Assembly: GCA_023511455.1 (NCBI GenBank)
Contig: JAIMBJ010000019.1
Span: 1-64,000, forward strand
Source of the DNA: Bacillota bacterium
Lineage (GTDB): Bacteria; Armatimonadota; HRBIN16
Length of the DNA: 64,000 bases
Reading direction: 5' to 3'
Shown here: positions 34,818 through 43,063 of the stretch, in pieces
Position numbering within the stretch: position 1 is the stretch's first letter
How the letters are laid out: every line of letters starts with the position of its first letter
Notes under the pieces: model-generated
What the model saw: only the letters and a program-made list of their open reading frames with translations
Told to the model about the DNA's origin: nothing
Database searches by the model: none
Program-made: the position numbers and the translations under genes

Positions 34818-36473
34818 TTACCCGCGCTCCAGCTGCAGGGTCAGCGTTGGCGCGTCGCAAATCTCGCTCGGACCAAAATACTGGATGGGCCCGGGGAAGC
34901 GATAATCGTCCTCCACCGCCCACCTGTCGCGCTGCGCGGCGAAGGTCTGGAACGGCTTGCCGTTGAGGTCCACCAGCGCCTTTCGGATAACAGGCGTGGG
35001 TTTGCCCTTGCGCACCTCGATATTGAGCATCATCGTCACCGGCACGCCGCCCGCTACCCATTCCTCTGCGCTCCTGGTCAGGTGACGCACGTAAACGGTG
35101 TAACCCGTCAATCCGGCGCGTATCAGCTGCGCCGCAGCGTAGCCCAGCGTGTAGGCGTAGTCGGCGTCGAAGTTAGAAGGAGCAGCGCATCGCCCCTCGT
35201 AGCCGAAGAAGTGGCTCAGAGGACTGAACTTCACCTCTTTCGCCTCGCCCTTCGCCTGCATCTCGCGGATGCGGTCGGAGACGAGGTCAATCAGCAACCG
35301 CTCCGTCTCCACCTGTGACAGAGGCACGTTGCCGTGACTGTCGCGGCGCAGAAGCACTTCCTGAATGTCCTGAGGCAGAGAGCCGTATACTCGGGCGCTG
35401 TGGTCGCTGAGCTTGCTGCTCAGGTACTGCACACGCTCCGAATGGTCGGGCAGGCTGTGGATGTACTCTTCCTCCTGACCGAGTATCGCGCTGAGTTCAT
35501 CGATGAGCGTCTTAATCTCGGCGATGAACTCCACGAGTCCCTCCGGCACCAGCGCGACGCCGTAGTTCTTGCCCGCCTGTGCCCGCTTCACCACCGAGTC
35601 CACGATTTGCTCCACAATCTGTTGCAGGGTGATGCCCTTCGCCTGCACCTCTTCCGAGATGAGCGCGATGTTGGGGTGGGTCTGCAGGGCGCATTCCAGC
35701 GTGACGTGGCTGGCAGCACGTCCCATCAGGCGGATGAAGTGCCAGTACTTCACCGCGGAGGTGGCATCGCGGGCGATATTGCCAATCAGCTCGGCGTACA
35801 CCTTGCTGGCGGTATCGAAACCGAACGAGGCTTCGATGAGCTCGTTCTTCATGTCGCCATCGATGGTCTTGGGCACACCGATGATGCAGGTGGAGGAACC
35901 GACGGAGCGCAAATACTCGGCGAGAACCGCCGCATTGGTGTTCGAGTCGTCCCCGCCGATGATGACCAGTCCGTCCAGTCCCATCTCTTCAAAGTTCTTT
36001 CGGCAGGCTTCCAGTTCTTCCGGCTTTTCGATCTTGTCGCGCCCGGTCATAATCATGTTGAAGCCACCGGTGTTCCGATACTGGTCGACAACATCGGCGG
36101 TGAGTTCGATGTACTTGCCCTTGATAACGCCTGCGGGTCCCTTCAGGAAGCCGTATACCTTGCTGTCGGGGTTTGCCGCTTTCAGGGCGTCAAATACCCC
36201 GGCGATGACGTTATGTCCGCCAGGCGCAGGTCCACCCGAGAGCACCACCCCGACCTTGAGCGGTTTGGTGCTGAGGTCTCCCTTCCCTTCCACCAGCGTT
36301 GCGATGGGCTGACCGTAGGTGAGCGGAAAGAGTTTGCGGATTTCCTCCTTGTCGGTTGCCGGTTCGGTGGGTTCACCCAGCTGCACGGCGATGTTGCCCG
36401 TACGCAGAGCGGGTGGTAACTTGGGTTGATACGATGCTCGTGCTTGCTGTAGCGGAGATTTGCTGTCTGTCAT
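34818..36473 (-). CDS. pfp: PPi-dependent 6-phosphofructokinase, long form
   Basis: Transfers phosphate from pyrophosphate to fructose 6-phosphate, a reversible glycolytic step. A 551-residue long-type PFP: GVVLSGGPAPGGHNVIAGVF (phosphate-donor loop), IIGGDDSNTNAAVLAEYL with the GGDD motif that favours PPi over ATP, GVPKTIDGDMKNELIEASFGFDTA (catalytic PKTIDGD), and MGRAASHVTLECALQTHPN. The C-terminal half has GYEGRCAAPSNFDADYAYTLGY. No PPi-specific regulator is visible. It is divergent from no gene: hpf is the next minus-strand gene upstream, separated by a terminator. Confidence 0.95.
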   Translation of the reverse strand: MTDSKSPLQQARASYQPKLPPALRTGNIAVQLGEPTEPATDKEEIRKLFPLTYGQPIATLVEGKGDLSTKPLKVGVVLSGGPAPGGHNVIAGVFDALKAANPDSKVYGFLKGPAGVIKGKYIELTADVVDQYRNTGGFNMIMTGRDKIEKPEELEACRKNFEEMGLDGLVIIGGDDSNTNAAVLAEYLRSVGSSTCIIGVPKTIDGDMKNELIEASFGFDTASKVYAELIGNIARDATSAVKYWHFIRLMGRAASHVTLECALQTHPNIALISEEVQAKGITLQQIVEQIVDSVVKRAQAGKNYGVALVPEGLVEFIAEIKTLIDELSAILGQEEEYIHSLPDHSERVQYLSSKLSDHSARVYGSLPQDIQEVLLRRDSHGNVPLSQVETERLLIDLVSDRIREMQAKGEAKEVKFSPLSHFFGYEGRCAAPSNFDADYAYTLGYAAAQLIRAGLTGYTVYVRHLTRSAEEWVAGGVPVTMMLNIEVRKGKPTPVIRKALVDLNGKPFQTFAAQRDRWAVEDDYRFPGPIQYFGPSEICDAPTLTLQLERG

Positions 36474-36553
36474 CGTTGTCGCCTCTCTCTTTCCACGCTT
36501 TTATCGAGTATATCTTACAGCACAAGTCGCAAAATTGCTATAACAGTAGCACA

Positions 36554-36582
36554 AAAAGCCCCTCCACGCGGGAGGGGCTTCG
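36554..36582 (-). terminator. Rho-independent terminator of hpf
   Basis: On the minus strand AGCCCCTCCC and GGAGGGGCT flank a short GCGT loop, followed by TTTTTGTGC. It begins about 20 bases after the hpf stop. Confidence 0.88.
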
Positions 36583-36601
36583 GCACAGTAGCAGGAGAGC
36601 G

Positions 36602-37177
36602 TTACTCTTCCCCGATGAGCAAGCCGTAGGTTCCATCCCTGCGGCGGTAGAGCACCCGCACCCCCTGCGTCTCCATGTCCAGAAAGACATGGAAGTCGTG
36701 CTGTAACATCTCCATTTCCATCGCTGCCTCTTCGAGCGTGGAAGGCTTCAGCGTAAAGCGCTTGATGCGCGCGATGCGGAAGGGGGGAGCCTCCTCTTCA
36801 CCCGGCTCGGTCGCAGGTTCTTCCCCTGTGGCTTCCAGCATCAGCGTAATCTCTTCCGCGTGCAACATATCCTCCCGGTCGCGCTTCGCCAGCGAGCGGA
36901 AGCGCTTGCCCTTGAAACGTGCCAGCTGCGCTTCCAGTTTGTCCACCACGCGGTCTACGGTAGCACGGAGGTCATTGGTGCTGTCTTCCGCACGCAGGGT
37001 GATTCCGTCGCCGTTCAGTGTGATCTCGATGGTGTGTCTGCCGCGGATCTCCTCGTGCACCACGGTGGCGGTGCGGAAGTTCTTGAAATGACGCTCCAGC
37101 TTGCTTATCTTCTTCCCAATGTACTCGCGCGCTGCCTGTGGCAGCGAACCCTCCATGTCACGGAATTGCACTTGCAT
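36602..37177 (-). CDS. hpf: Ribosome hibernation promoting factor, long form
   Basis: Binds the 30S decoding region and promotes formation of inactive 100S ribosome dimers in slow growth. 191 residues: an N-terminal S30AE domain of about 110 residues (MQVQFRDMEGSLPQAAREYI, VDRVVDKLEAQLARFKGK) and, after an acidic linker, the C-terminal dimerisation domain (IARIKRFTLKPSTLEEAAME, LYRRRDGTYGLLIGEE). Both domains are needed for long-form HPF. A terminator follows it. A strong hairpin lies in its 5' leader at 37204-37226. Confidence 0.95.
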   Translation of the reverse strand: MQVQFRDMEGSLPQAAREYIGKKISKLERHFKNFRTATVVHEEIRGRHTIEITLNGDGITLRAEDSTNDLRATVDRVVDKLEAQLARFKGKRFRSLAKRDREDMLHAEEITLMLEATGEEPATEPGEEEAPPFRIARIKRFTLKPSTLEEAAMEMEMLQHDFHVFLDMETQGVRVLYRRRDGTYGLLIGEE

Positions 37178-37203
37178 GGCTACGCCTCTTGTTCACCCAT
37201 AGT

Positions 37204-37226
37204 GGCAAGGCGATGAGCGCCTTGCC
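37204..37226 (-). promoter_or_regulatory. Hairpin in the hpf leader
   Basis: GGCAAGGCG, a five-base loop, and CGCCTTGCC form a perfect 9-base-pair stem 27 bases upstream of the hpf ATG. There is no U-run after it, so it is not a classical terminator. It could affect mRNA stability or act as a factor site. Confidence 0.55.
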
Positions 37227-37363
37227 CTCTATTCTTATTATGAATGTTATTCACCATCGGTATCAGGTAAACCTTTGTGGAGCGGAAGATTTGCAGAACA
37301 ATGACGCATGCCCCAGCGTCTATTTAGAGGTGTGAAATGCAGGGTATCCATCGAAGCGGGCAC

Positions 37364-37393
37364 TTGGTAATCAGGGGCAGAGTGTGACATAAT
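37364..37393 (+). promoter_or_regulatory. Sigma70-type promoter for the CxxCH mini-protein genes
   Basis: TTGGTA at 37364-37369 and CATAAT at 37388-37393 with an 18-base spacer, about 40 bases before the GTG at 37436. Confidence 0.5.
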
Positions 37394-37435
37394 ACAGGAG
37401 AAAAACACCCGACGTGCGAAAGGAGGTCTCTCACT

Positions 37436-37774
37436 GTGCGAATGAAACTGCTTGCAACCACTATACTGACTCTGGGGCTGATGGTCGGTGTGCTGGCAAC
37501 GCCGGCTTATCTGGGAACATTTCGCAAAACTTACCGTCCGCCCAAAGACAGCGCATTGATGAAGGCGAATTGCAATGCCTGCCACTCGACGGGGACGCAG
37601 CTGAACTCCTACGGCAAGGACGTGCAGAAGGCGATGCAGGCAAAGAAAACGAAGGATTTGACCGCCGAGATTTTGAAATCTATTGAGAAGGTCGACTCGG
37701 ACAAGGACGGTGTCTTGAACGTCAACGAAATCCGGGCCGGTACGCTTCCCGGCGACCCAAAGAGTAAGCCGTAG
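37436..37774 (+). CDS. Exported CxxCH mini-protein with EF-hand, copy 1
   Basis: A 112-residue protein with a signal peptide (MRMKLLATTILTLGLMVGVL) and one CNACH motif, the heme c-binding signature, at about residues 46-50. The C-terminal third contains DSDKDGVLNVNEI, an EF-hand-like calcium loop, then the motif RAGTLPGDPKSKP. The GTG at 37436 has AAAGGAGGT at correct spacing. Its close paralogue follows 61 bases downstream. It is likely a periplasmic monoheme cytochrome, but the distal heme ligand is not obvious and other uses of the motif are possible. Confidence 0.8.
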   Translation: MRMKLLATTILTLGLMVGVLATPAYLGTFRKTYRPPKDSALMKANCNACHSTGTQLNSYGKDVQKAMQAKKTKDLTAEILKSIEKVDSDKDGVLNVNEIRAGTLPGDPKSKP

Positions 37775-37835
37775 AGCGTCACGGCAAACCCTTTGCTGTG
37801 CCGAACAACGAAGGACACCCAAAGGAGGTAACCGC

Positions 37836-38183
37836 ATGAACAGAGTGAGGATGCTGGTGAGTACGTTGCTTGCGCTGGGGCTGATGGTGAGTGCGCTGGC
37901 AACACCCAAGATGCAGGTGTTGTTCAACAAGACGTACCCTGCCCCCAAAGACAGCGCGCTGGCGAAAGCAAAGTGCATGGCCTGTCACGTCAAGGGCAAG
38001 GAGCTGAACGTCTACGGCAAGGACGTTCAGAAGGCAATGCAGGAGAAGAAGACGAAGGACCTGACCGCCGAGATTCTCAAGTCCATCGAGAATGTCGACT
38101 CGGACAAGGATGGGGTTTCCAACGGCAACGAGCTGAAAGCAGGCACTTTGCCCGGTGACCCGAAGAGCAAACCTGCCTCTTAA
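37836..38183 (+). CDS. Exported CxxCH mini-protein with EF-hand, copy 2
   Basis: A 115-residue paralogue of the preceding gene. Signal peptide MNRVRMLVSTLLALGLMVSA, heme-type CMACH, then a nearly identical tail: VQKAMQEKKTKDLTAEILKS, DSDKDGVSNGNEL and LKAGTLPGDPKSKP. The central helix AEILKSIE is the same in both copies. The region between the signal peptide and CxxCH has diverged (LFNKTYPAPKDSAL against TFRKTYRPPKDSAL). RBS AAAGGAGGTAACC. A tandem duplication that has been kept, suggesting both proteins are used. Confidence 0.82.
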   Translation: MNRVRMLVSTLLALGLMVSALATPKMQVLFNKTYPAPKDSALAKAKCMACHVKGKELNVYGKDVQKAMQEKKTKDLTAEILKSIENVDSDKDGVSNGNELKAGTLPGDPKSKPAS

Positions 38184-38246
38184 CGGCATCGCCGTTCTCC
38201 TGTGCAACACCGTTGGGGCAGAACTCCGTGTCTGCCCCGCTCTACG

Positions 38247-41081
38247 CTATCCTGTGCTCTGCATGGCGGCGGCGATACCTGCGATGCTCAGCAGGATAGC
38301 ATCATGCCAGGCACTCTGTACATCCTGTTCCCCGTGTTTCTCCCAGATGTCCAGCAGTGCCAGCTGGAGCTTGTTCAGGGGCATTACCGCCGGATTGCGC
38401 AGGTCTACCGTGCGTCGCACCACCATCGCATTCTGCATCAGCTCCGTTTGCCCGGTAATGCGCAGTATCCAGTCCATCGTGCGCTCAAATTCCTCTTCGA
38501 TCAGGAGATGCAATCTCCGTCCCAGATCAACGGGTTGTACCCTGGACGCATAGAGCCGTGCGGTAGGCATGTGAGCACGTATCAGCTCCAGCTGCGCGTT
38601 GTCTACTATCATCCGGAAGAACGGCCACGCCCGATACATCTCCTGCAACAGCGCGAGGTTGTCGGGCGATTCGGAGCAGAACCATTGTAACGCGCTGCCC
38701 ACTCCGTACCAACCCGGTATCGCATACCGGCTTTGCACCCAGGCGAATACCCATGGGATGGCTCGAAGGTTCTCCAGCCCGACGGTGTCCGCTCGAGGGC
38801 GGAACACCGGACGCGAGGCGATGGGCAGTCGGCTGATATGAGAGATGGGCGTTGCCTGGGTGTAAAACGCCCAGAAATCCGGATCCTCATACACCAGCGC
38901 GCGGTATACCTGCAGGGAGTGTCTGGCAAGGCTTTCCATTGCCGAGTACCAGCGCCGCGGAATGCGCTTACGGATGCGACCTGCGGTAGCCAGCATCACC
39001 GCGTGTGCCACCTGTTCCAGATGCCGATGGGCAAAGGGTATGAGACCGTAGCGGAACGAGACCACTTCACCCTGCTCGGTGAAGCGGATGCGACCGTTCA
39101 AGCTTCCCGGAGGCTGCGAGAGAATGGCTACGTTCGCCCTTCCCCCACCCCGTCCGACAGTGCCGCCCCGCCCGTGAAACAGACGGAAATCCACTCCTGC
39201 TTTACGACAGGTATCCGCCAGGCGAGCCTGGGTTTCGTAAAGCCACCAGTTCGCTGCCAGATAGCCACCGTCTTTGCTGCTGTCCGAGTAGCCCAGCATA
39301 ATCTCCTGAAAGTGACCACGTGCCCGCAGGTGGTGTTCATAGGCGTGATTACCAAACAGCTGCTTCATCAGCGTGTGGCAGTTGCTCAAATCGTGTATGG
39401 TTTCAAAGAGTGGCACCACATCGATATCGCTCTTCATATGTCCATTTTGCCAGGACACCAAACCCGCCTCTTTCGCCAGAAGCAACACCTCCAGCACGTC
39501 GCTGATGCCGTGCGTCATGGAAATGATGTACGCCCGCACCGAGTCGGGTGAAATGTAGCGAAGGGCGTGCTTCATCACCTCGAACACCTGCATCACCGAC
39601 TGAGCGTGCGGCGTGCCTGTCCATTCGCGAGGCAGCAGGGGGCGCGGATTGCACAGCTCCCGGGTCAGTAGACGCACCTTCTCTTCTTCCGGCAAATCCG
39701 AATAGCGCGTGTCACCTGGCAAGACTTTCGCCACTTCCAGAATCTCGTCAATCACTTTGGCGTGTTCATCACTGTGCTGGCGGATGTCCAGCGTTGCCAG
39801 ATGGAAACCGAACACCCGACACTGGGCAATCATCTTTGCCAGAGGACCTTCTTCAGCCAGCGCACGCGCCCGGTTCTCGCGCAGGCTCCGCTGCAACAGC
39901 AACAGGTCTGCCAGAAGCTCCTGACTGTTCTGATAGGCAGGAAATCTGGCGACGAACGACGGTCCCTCCGCGTGGAAGTCGGTCAGCGCGTTGAGGTGTC
40001 GCAGGGTGGCACGGAGGCGAACCTCGATAAAGCAGAGCTTCAGCGCATAAGGCTCGCGCTCATGACGGTGCAGGATATGTGCGGGCAGAGCGAACTGTTC
40101 GCGGTCGTCATCAAGGGCGAGCAACAACTCTTCGTTCGCAGGCACCAGGCGTGTGCTCTGGGTCAACTCGCGCCGCAATTCCCGAACGCAGCGCAAGTAG
40201 TGCTGAAGTACCACCTTCTTATGCATTAACAGCGTCCACCAGGTCACCTCCGGAGTGACCTTGGGGTTACCGTCGCGGTCGCCACCCACCCACGAACGGA
40301 AGCGAATAAATGGAGGTATCTCGAAAACTGTATCTGGATAAGCGTGTCGAAGGGCAGTGCGCAGGTCTTCCATCAACCACGCCACCACGTCGAGGATCGT
40401 GTGCTGGAAAAAATACAGGGCGTTGCGTACCTCGTCATAGGGGGTGACGGTGGCGGAGCCGAACTCATCGGTTTGCCACAGGGCAGTGAGCGCACGCCTC
40501 AGCTCGCTTTCGGTGACGCCCACCATATCCAGAGGCATGTCCAGCCGAGGAGCACTCGGAGGAAGCGAACGCTCCGACAGGTGTTGCACAATCCGGTACA
40601 GCTTGTCCAGCACGGAACGACGACGGGCTTCGGTCGGATGCGCGGTAATGGTGGGACAGATGTCCAGCTGGTAAAGCAGTTGCTGCATCTGTTCGGCGGT
40701 CATCCCGCTCTCTTTCAAACGCAGCACCGCTTCACGGATCGACTCGGGGCGAGGTTCACCTGTGGCCTGCAGTTGTCTCTCGCGGTTTACCCGCACAATC
40801 TCTTTCTGTTCCACCATGTTCAGCAGCTGGAACAGCACGGTATATGCCCGCAACAGTTGACGCACAAAGTAGGGGTTTCTCAACTGCGGGATGCGCTCCA
40901 TCAGGGTATGAGGGTCTTCCGTCTCGCTTTCCTCGTACAGCACACGCGCGACTTGCAACAGTTCTTCGCCCTCCTGCTCTTGAAGCACCTCGCCCAGCAG
41001 CTGGTCTACGAGCGTGACATCGTCGCACATGGGGCGAGACAGCCCCGCACACTCCGCCGACAAGCCCAGAAAAGCTCCCAT
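38247..41081 (-). CDS. ppc: Phosphoenolpyruvate carboxylase
   Basis: Carboxylates PEP with bicarbonate to oxaloacetate, an anaplerotic step. 944 residues, the length of bacterial PEPC. The catalytic His148 lies in TITAHPTEARRRS. RSWVGGDRDGNPKV and the loop GYSDSSKDGGYLAANWWLYE hold substrate-binding residues, and LFHGRGGTVGRGGGRANVAI is the conserved glycine loop. The C-terminus ends in AMQSTG rather than the usual NTG, so the end has been altered or extended. Minus strand, ending 63 bases from the mini-protein genes. Confidence 0.95.
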   Translation of the reverse strand: MGAFLGLSAECAGLSRPMCDDVTLVDQLLGEVLQEQEGEELLQVARVLYEESETEDPHTLMERIPQLRNPYFVRQLLRAYTVLFQLLNMVEQKEIVRVNRERQLQATGEPRPESIREAVLRLKESGMTAEQMQQLLYQLDICPTITAHPTEARRRSVLDKLYRIVQHLSERSLPPSAPRLDMPLDMVGVTESELRRALTALWQTDEFGSATVTPYDEVRNALYFFQHTILDVVAWLMEDLRTALRHAYPDTVFEIPPFIRFRSWVGGDRDGNPKVTPEVTWWTLLMHKKVVLQHYLRCVRELRRELTQSTRLVPANEELLLALDDDREQFALPAHILHRHEREPYALKLCFIEVRLRATLRHLNALTDFHAEGPSFVARFPAYQNSQELLADLLLLQRSLRENRARALAEEGPLAKMIAQCRVFGFHLATLDIRQHSDEHAKVIDEILEVAKVLPGDTRYSDLPEEEKVRLLTRELCNPRPLLPREWTGTPHAQSVMQVFEVMKHALRYISPDSVRAYIISMTHGISDVLEVLLLAKEAGLVSWQNGHMKSDIDVVPLFETIHDLSNCHTLMKQLFGNHAYEHHLRARGHFQEIMLGYSDSSKDGGYLAANWWLYETQARLADTCRKAGVDFRLFHGRGGTVGRGGGRANVAILSQPPGSLNGRIRFTEQGEVVSFRYGLIPFAHRHLEQVAHAVMLATAGRIRKRIPRRWYSAMESLARHSLQVYRALVYEDPDFWAFYTQATPISHISRLPIASRPVFRPRADTVGLENLRAIPWVFAWVQSRYAIPGWYGVGSALQWFCSESPDNLALLQEMYRAWPFFRMIVDNAQLELIRAHMPTARLYASRVQPVDLGRRLHLLIEEEFERTMDWILRITGQTELMQNAMVVRRTVDLRNPAVMPLNKLQLALLDIWEKHGEQDVQSAWHDAILLSIAGIAAAMQSTG

Positions 41082-41364
41082 TGCCCCTCCTGATAGAAAC
41101 CCACTGCTAATCCATACTCATTTCTCCACCACCAGGAGCAGGGCTATGGTGCGAACCTGTGGTTCTCATAACCCACGCTCCGGCGCATTTGGGAAGAACA
41201 GGTTCTTTACAAGACGTTGAATCTCCTGCTCCTGAGGGAGAACTCCTATGCGAAGTCATATCCTGATGGAGTCTGAAGGCGTTTCCGCGCTTAAGTCTCA
41301 GCCGGCAGCCACATCGGAACGCAGCCACCGGCTGAGAGTAACGGATGTGCGTGCGCAGACGGAT
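41082..41364. other. Intergenic region between ppc and phosphatase genes
   Basis: A 283-base stretch. On the minus strand CTCAGCCGG and CCGGCTGAG pair at about 41299-41338, soon after the phosphatase stop, as a possible weak terminator without a U-run. GGAGCAGG near 41135 and CCTGCTCC near 41226 are complementary and 80 bases apart, possibly a long-range leader structure of ppc. No gene is visible. Confidence 0.4.
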
Positions 41365-42855
41365 TTAGGTCCAGTGTACCGGGCGTACTCGGGGCGCACG
41401 TGCCAGATAGCGTTTCGCCTGTTCAGGGGTCATCTCCGGGTTGCGGAAGGAGATACCGGACAACCTCAGCATCCGGTGGAAAGCCTCCTTGTGGGGCTGA
41501 ATACCCGCAAACATCTCCTTTCCCGCCCCCAATGCGGTCACCAGCGTCCAGTCGCCCGTGTGCTGCGTGCCAATCCATGCGATGCCGAAGTAGTTAGCCA
41601 GCACCTCGCCCATCACCCCGACTAAACTAGCATGGGCGCGGTTGAGTGTCGGCGCAGGCTTACCCGCAGCCACATTGGCAATAACCTCCGCCTCTTCACG
41701 ACTGATTTCGACACCAATGACTTCGCGGATGACCTCGCGAACCCTGTCGGCAGTGGGCGCACCCGCCTTCCGCAGCTGTTCCTGAACGGCGACGTAAGAG
41801 CCCTTCGCCTTTGTGATGCGTTCCAAACACTTCTCGCTGTCGCGGTATTCTTCGCCCATGCCGTTCAAGCCGGGGTTGGAGTTGCCGTGGTCGCTGGTGA
41901 CGATGAGCAGCGTGTCGGGATTTCGGCGCACGAACTCCAGCGCTACTGCCACGGCATCGTCAAAGGCGAGCTGGTCCCACAAGATGGCGGCGGGGTCGTT
42001 GGCATGTGCGGCGTGGTCTACACGCCCGCCCTCCACCTGAAGCAGGAAACCTTTCGGGGAGCGGGAAAGCATTTCCAGCGCGGCACGTGTCATCTCCGCC
42101 AGCGTTGGCACCTGCGCCCAGATTTGCGGGTCGTTCTTGTGGTCGATGGTGTAGGGCACATGTCCTGACCAGAACAGCCCGAGTACCTTTTCAGGGCGTT
42201 CGCGCCCGGTCACCTGCTCCCGTCTCTCCCAGAAGGCATAGCCCTTCTGCTGGTATTCGGCAATAAGGTCGCGTTTGTCCGCGCGCTGCACAGGGTCGAA
42301 GAACCGCCGTCCACCGCCCATCAGCACGTCCACCAAATCTAAATACTGCGTGGCGATAATATGCTCGTCGTCGCGGTTGGGGGTCACCGCTGCGAAACCG
42401 GCTGGGGTGGCGTGGGTGATGGTCGTCGTGGTTACCAGCCCTACCCGTTTGCCCGCCCGCTTCATCAGGTGTGCAATCGGGGTCAGTTTGGTGCCGTCGG
42501 GCAGTACGTTGACGGCTCCGTTGAACACCCTTGAGCCACTGCCCCACGCGCTGCTCGCCGCCGACGAGTCGGTCACCAGCGAGTCCAGCGATCTGGTCTC
42601 GAAAAGCCCCACAACCGCCTCCGGGTCCTGCAAGAGCTGGAACCATCGCGTGCCTTTGCCACGTGCCATCCGAGAGAACGGCTCTGCCATCGATGGCACG
42701 CCCATGCTCATGCCGTCGGAGACCATGAAGATGATGTTTTTGGGAGCTCGCGAACGCCCTTGCGCTGACGATTGCCGCGCCAGCAAACCACCGCTGAACA
42801 GGGCTACCGTACTTGCCTGCAACAGTTCCCGCCGTGACAGTGTAGAAGATGCCAT
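41365..42855 (-). CDS. Alkaline phosphatase, Tat-exported
   Basis: A 496-residue PhoA-type alkaline phosphatase. The N-terminus carries a twin-arginine signal (SRREL in the first 12 residues, then LLQASTVALFSGGLLA). The mature part has IIFMVSDGMSMG (metal ligand Asp), SLVTDSSAASSAWGSG with the nucleophilic Ser, GRVDHAAHANDP, TSDHGNSNP, and GTQHTGDW with the late His zinc ligands. Tat export implies folding before export, in line with metal loading. No phosphate-box regulator site is visible upstream. Confidence 0.9.
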   Translation of the reverse strand: MASSTLSRRELLQASTVALFSGGLLARQSSAQGRSRAPKNIIFMVSDGMSMGVPSMAEPFSRMARGKGTRWFQLLQDPEAVVGLFETRSLDSLVTDSSAASSAWGSGSRVFNGAVNVLPDGTKLTPIAHLMKRAGKRVGLVTTTTITHATPAGFAAVTPNRDDEHIIATQYLDLVDVLMGGGRRFFDPVQRADKRDLIAEYQQKGYAFWERREQVTGRERPEKVLGLFWSGHVPYTIDHKNDPQIWAQVPTLAEMTRAALEMLSRSPKGFLLQVEGGRVDHAAHANDPAAILWDQLAFDDAVAVALEFVRRNPDTLLIVTSDHGNSNPGLNGMGEEYRDSEKCLERITKAKGSYVAVQEQLRKAGAPTADRVREVIREVIGVEISREEAEVIANVAAGKPAPTLNRAHASLVGVMGEVLANYFGIAWIGTQHTGDWTLVTALGAGKEMFAGIQPHKEAFHRMLRLSGISFRNPEMTPEQAKRYLARAPRVRPVHWT

Positions 42856-43063
42856 TTGCCTCCTCCCGCGCGTTTAATCGTGGTTGTCCAGTTTGATTCT
42901 GCAACCCGCGCCACTAACTAAATTTCATTATACCTCCAGCAATGTTAAGGCGGTGTGAAGTTCCGTAATCAGGCGGGTTCAGAAGTTCAAACCGCGTGCA
43001 GGAGCACACGGTCCGGTGAGGAATCACTCCACCGAAAATCCGTTTTCAGGAGGAATCAAAGCC

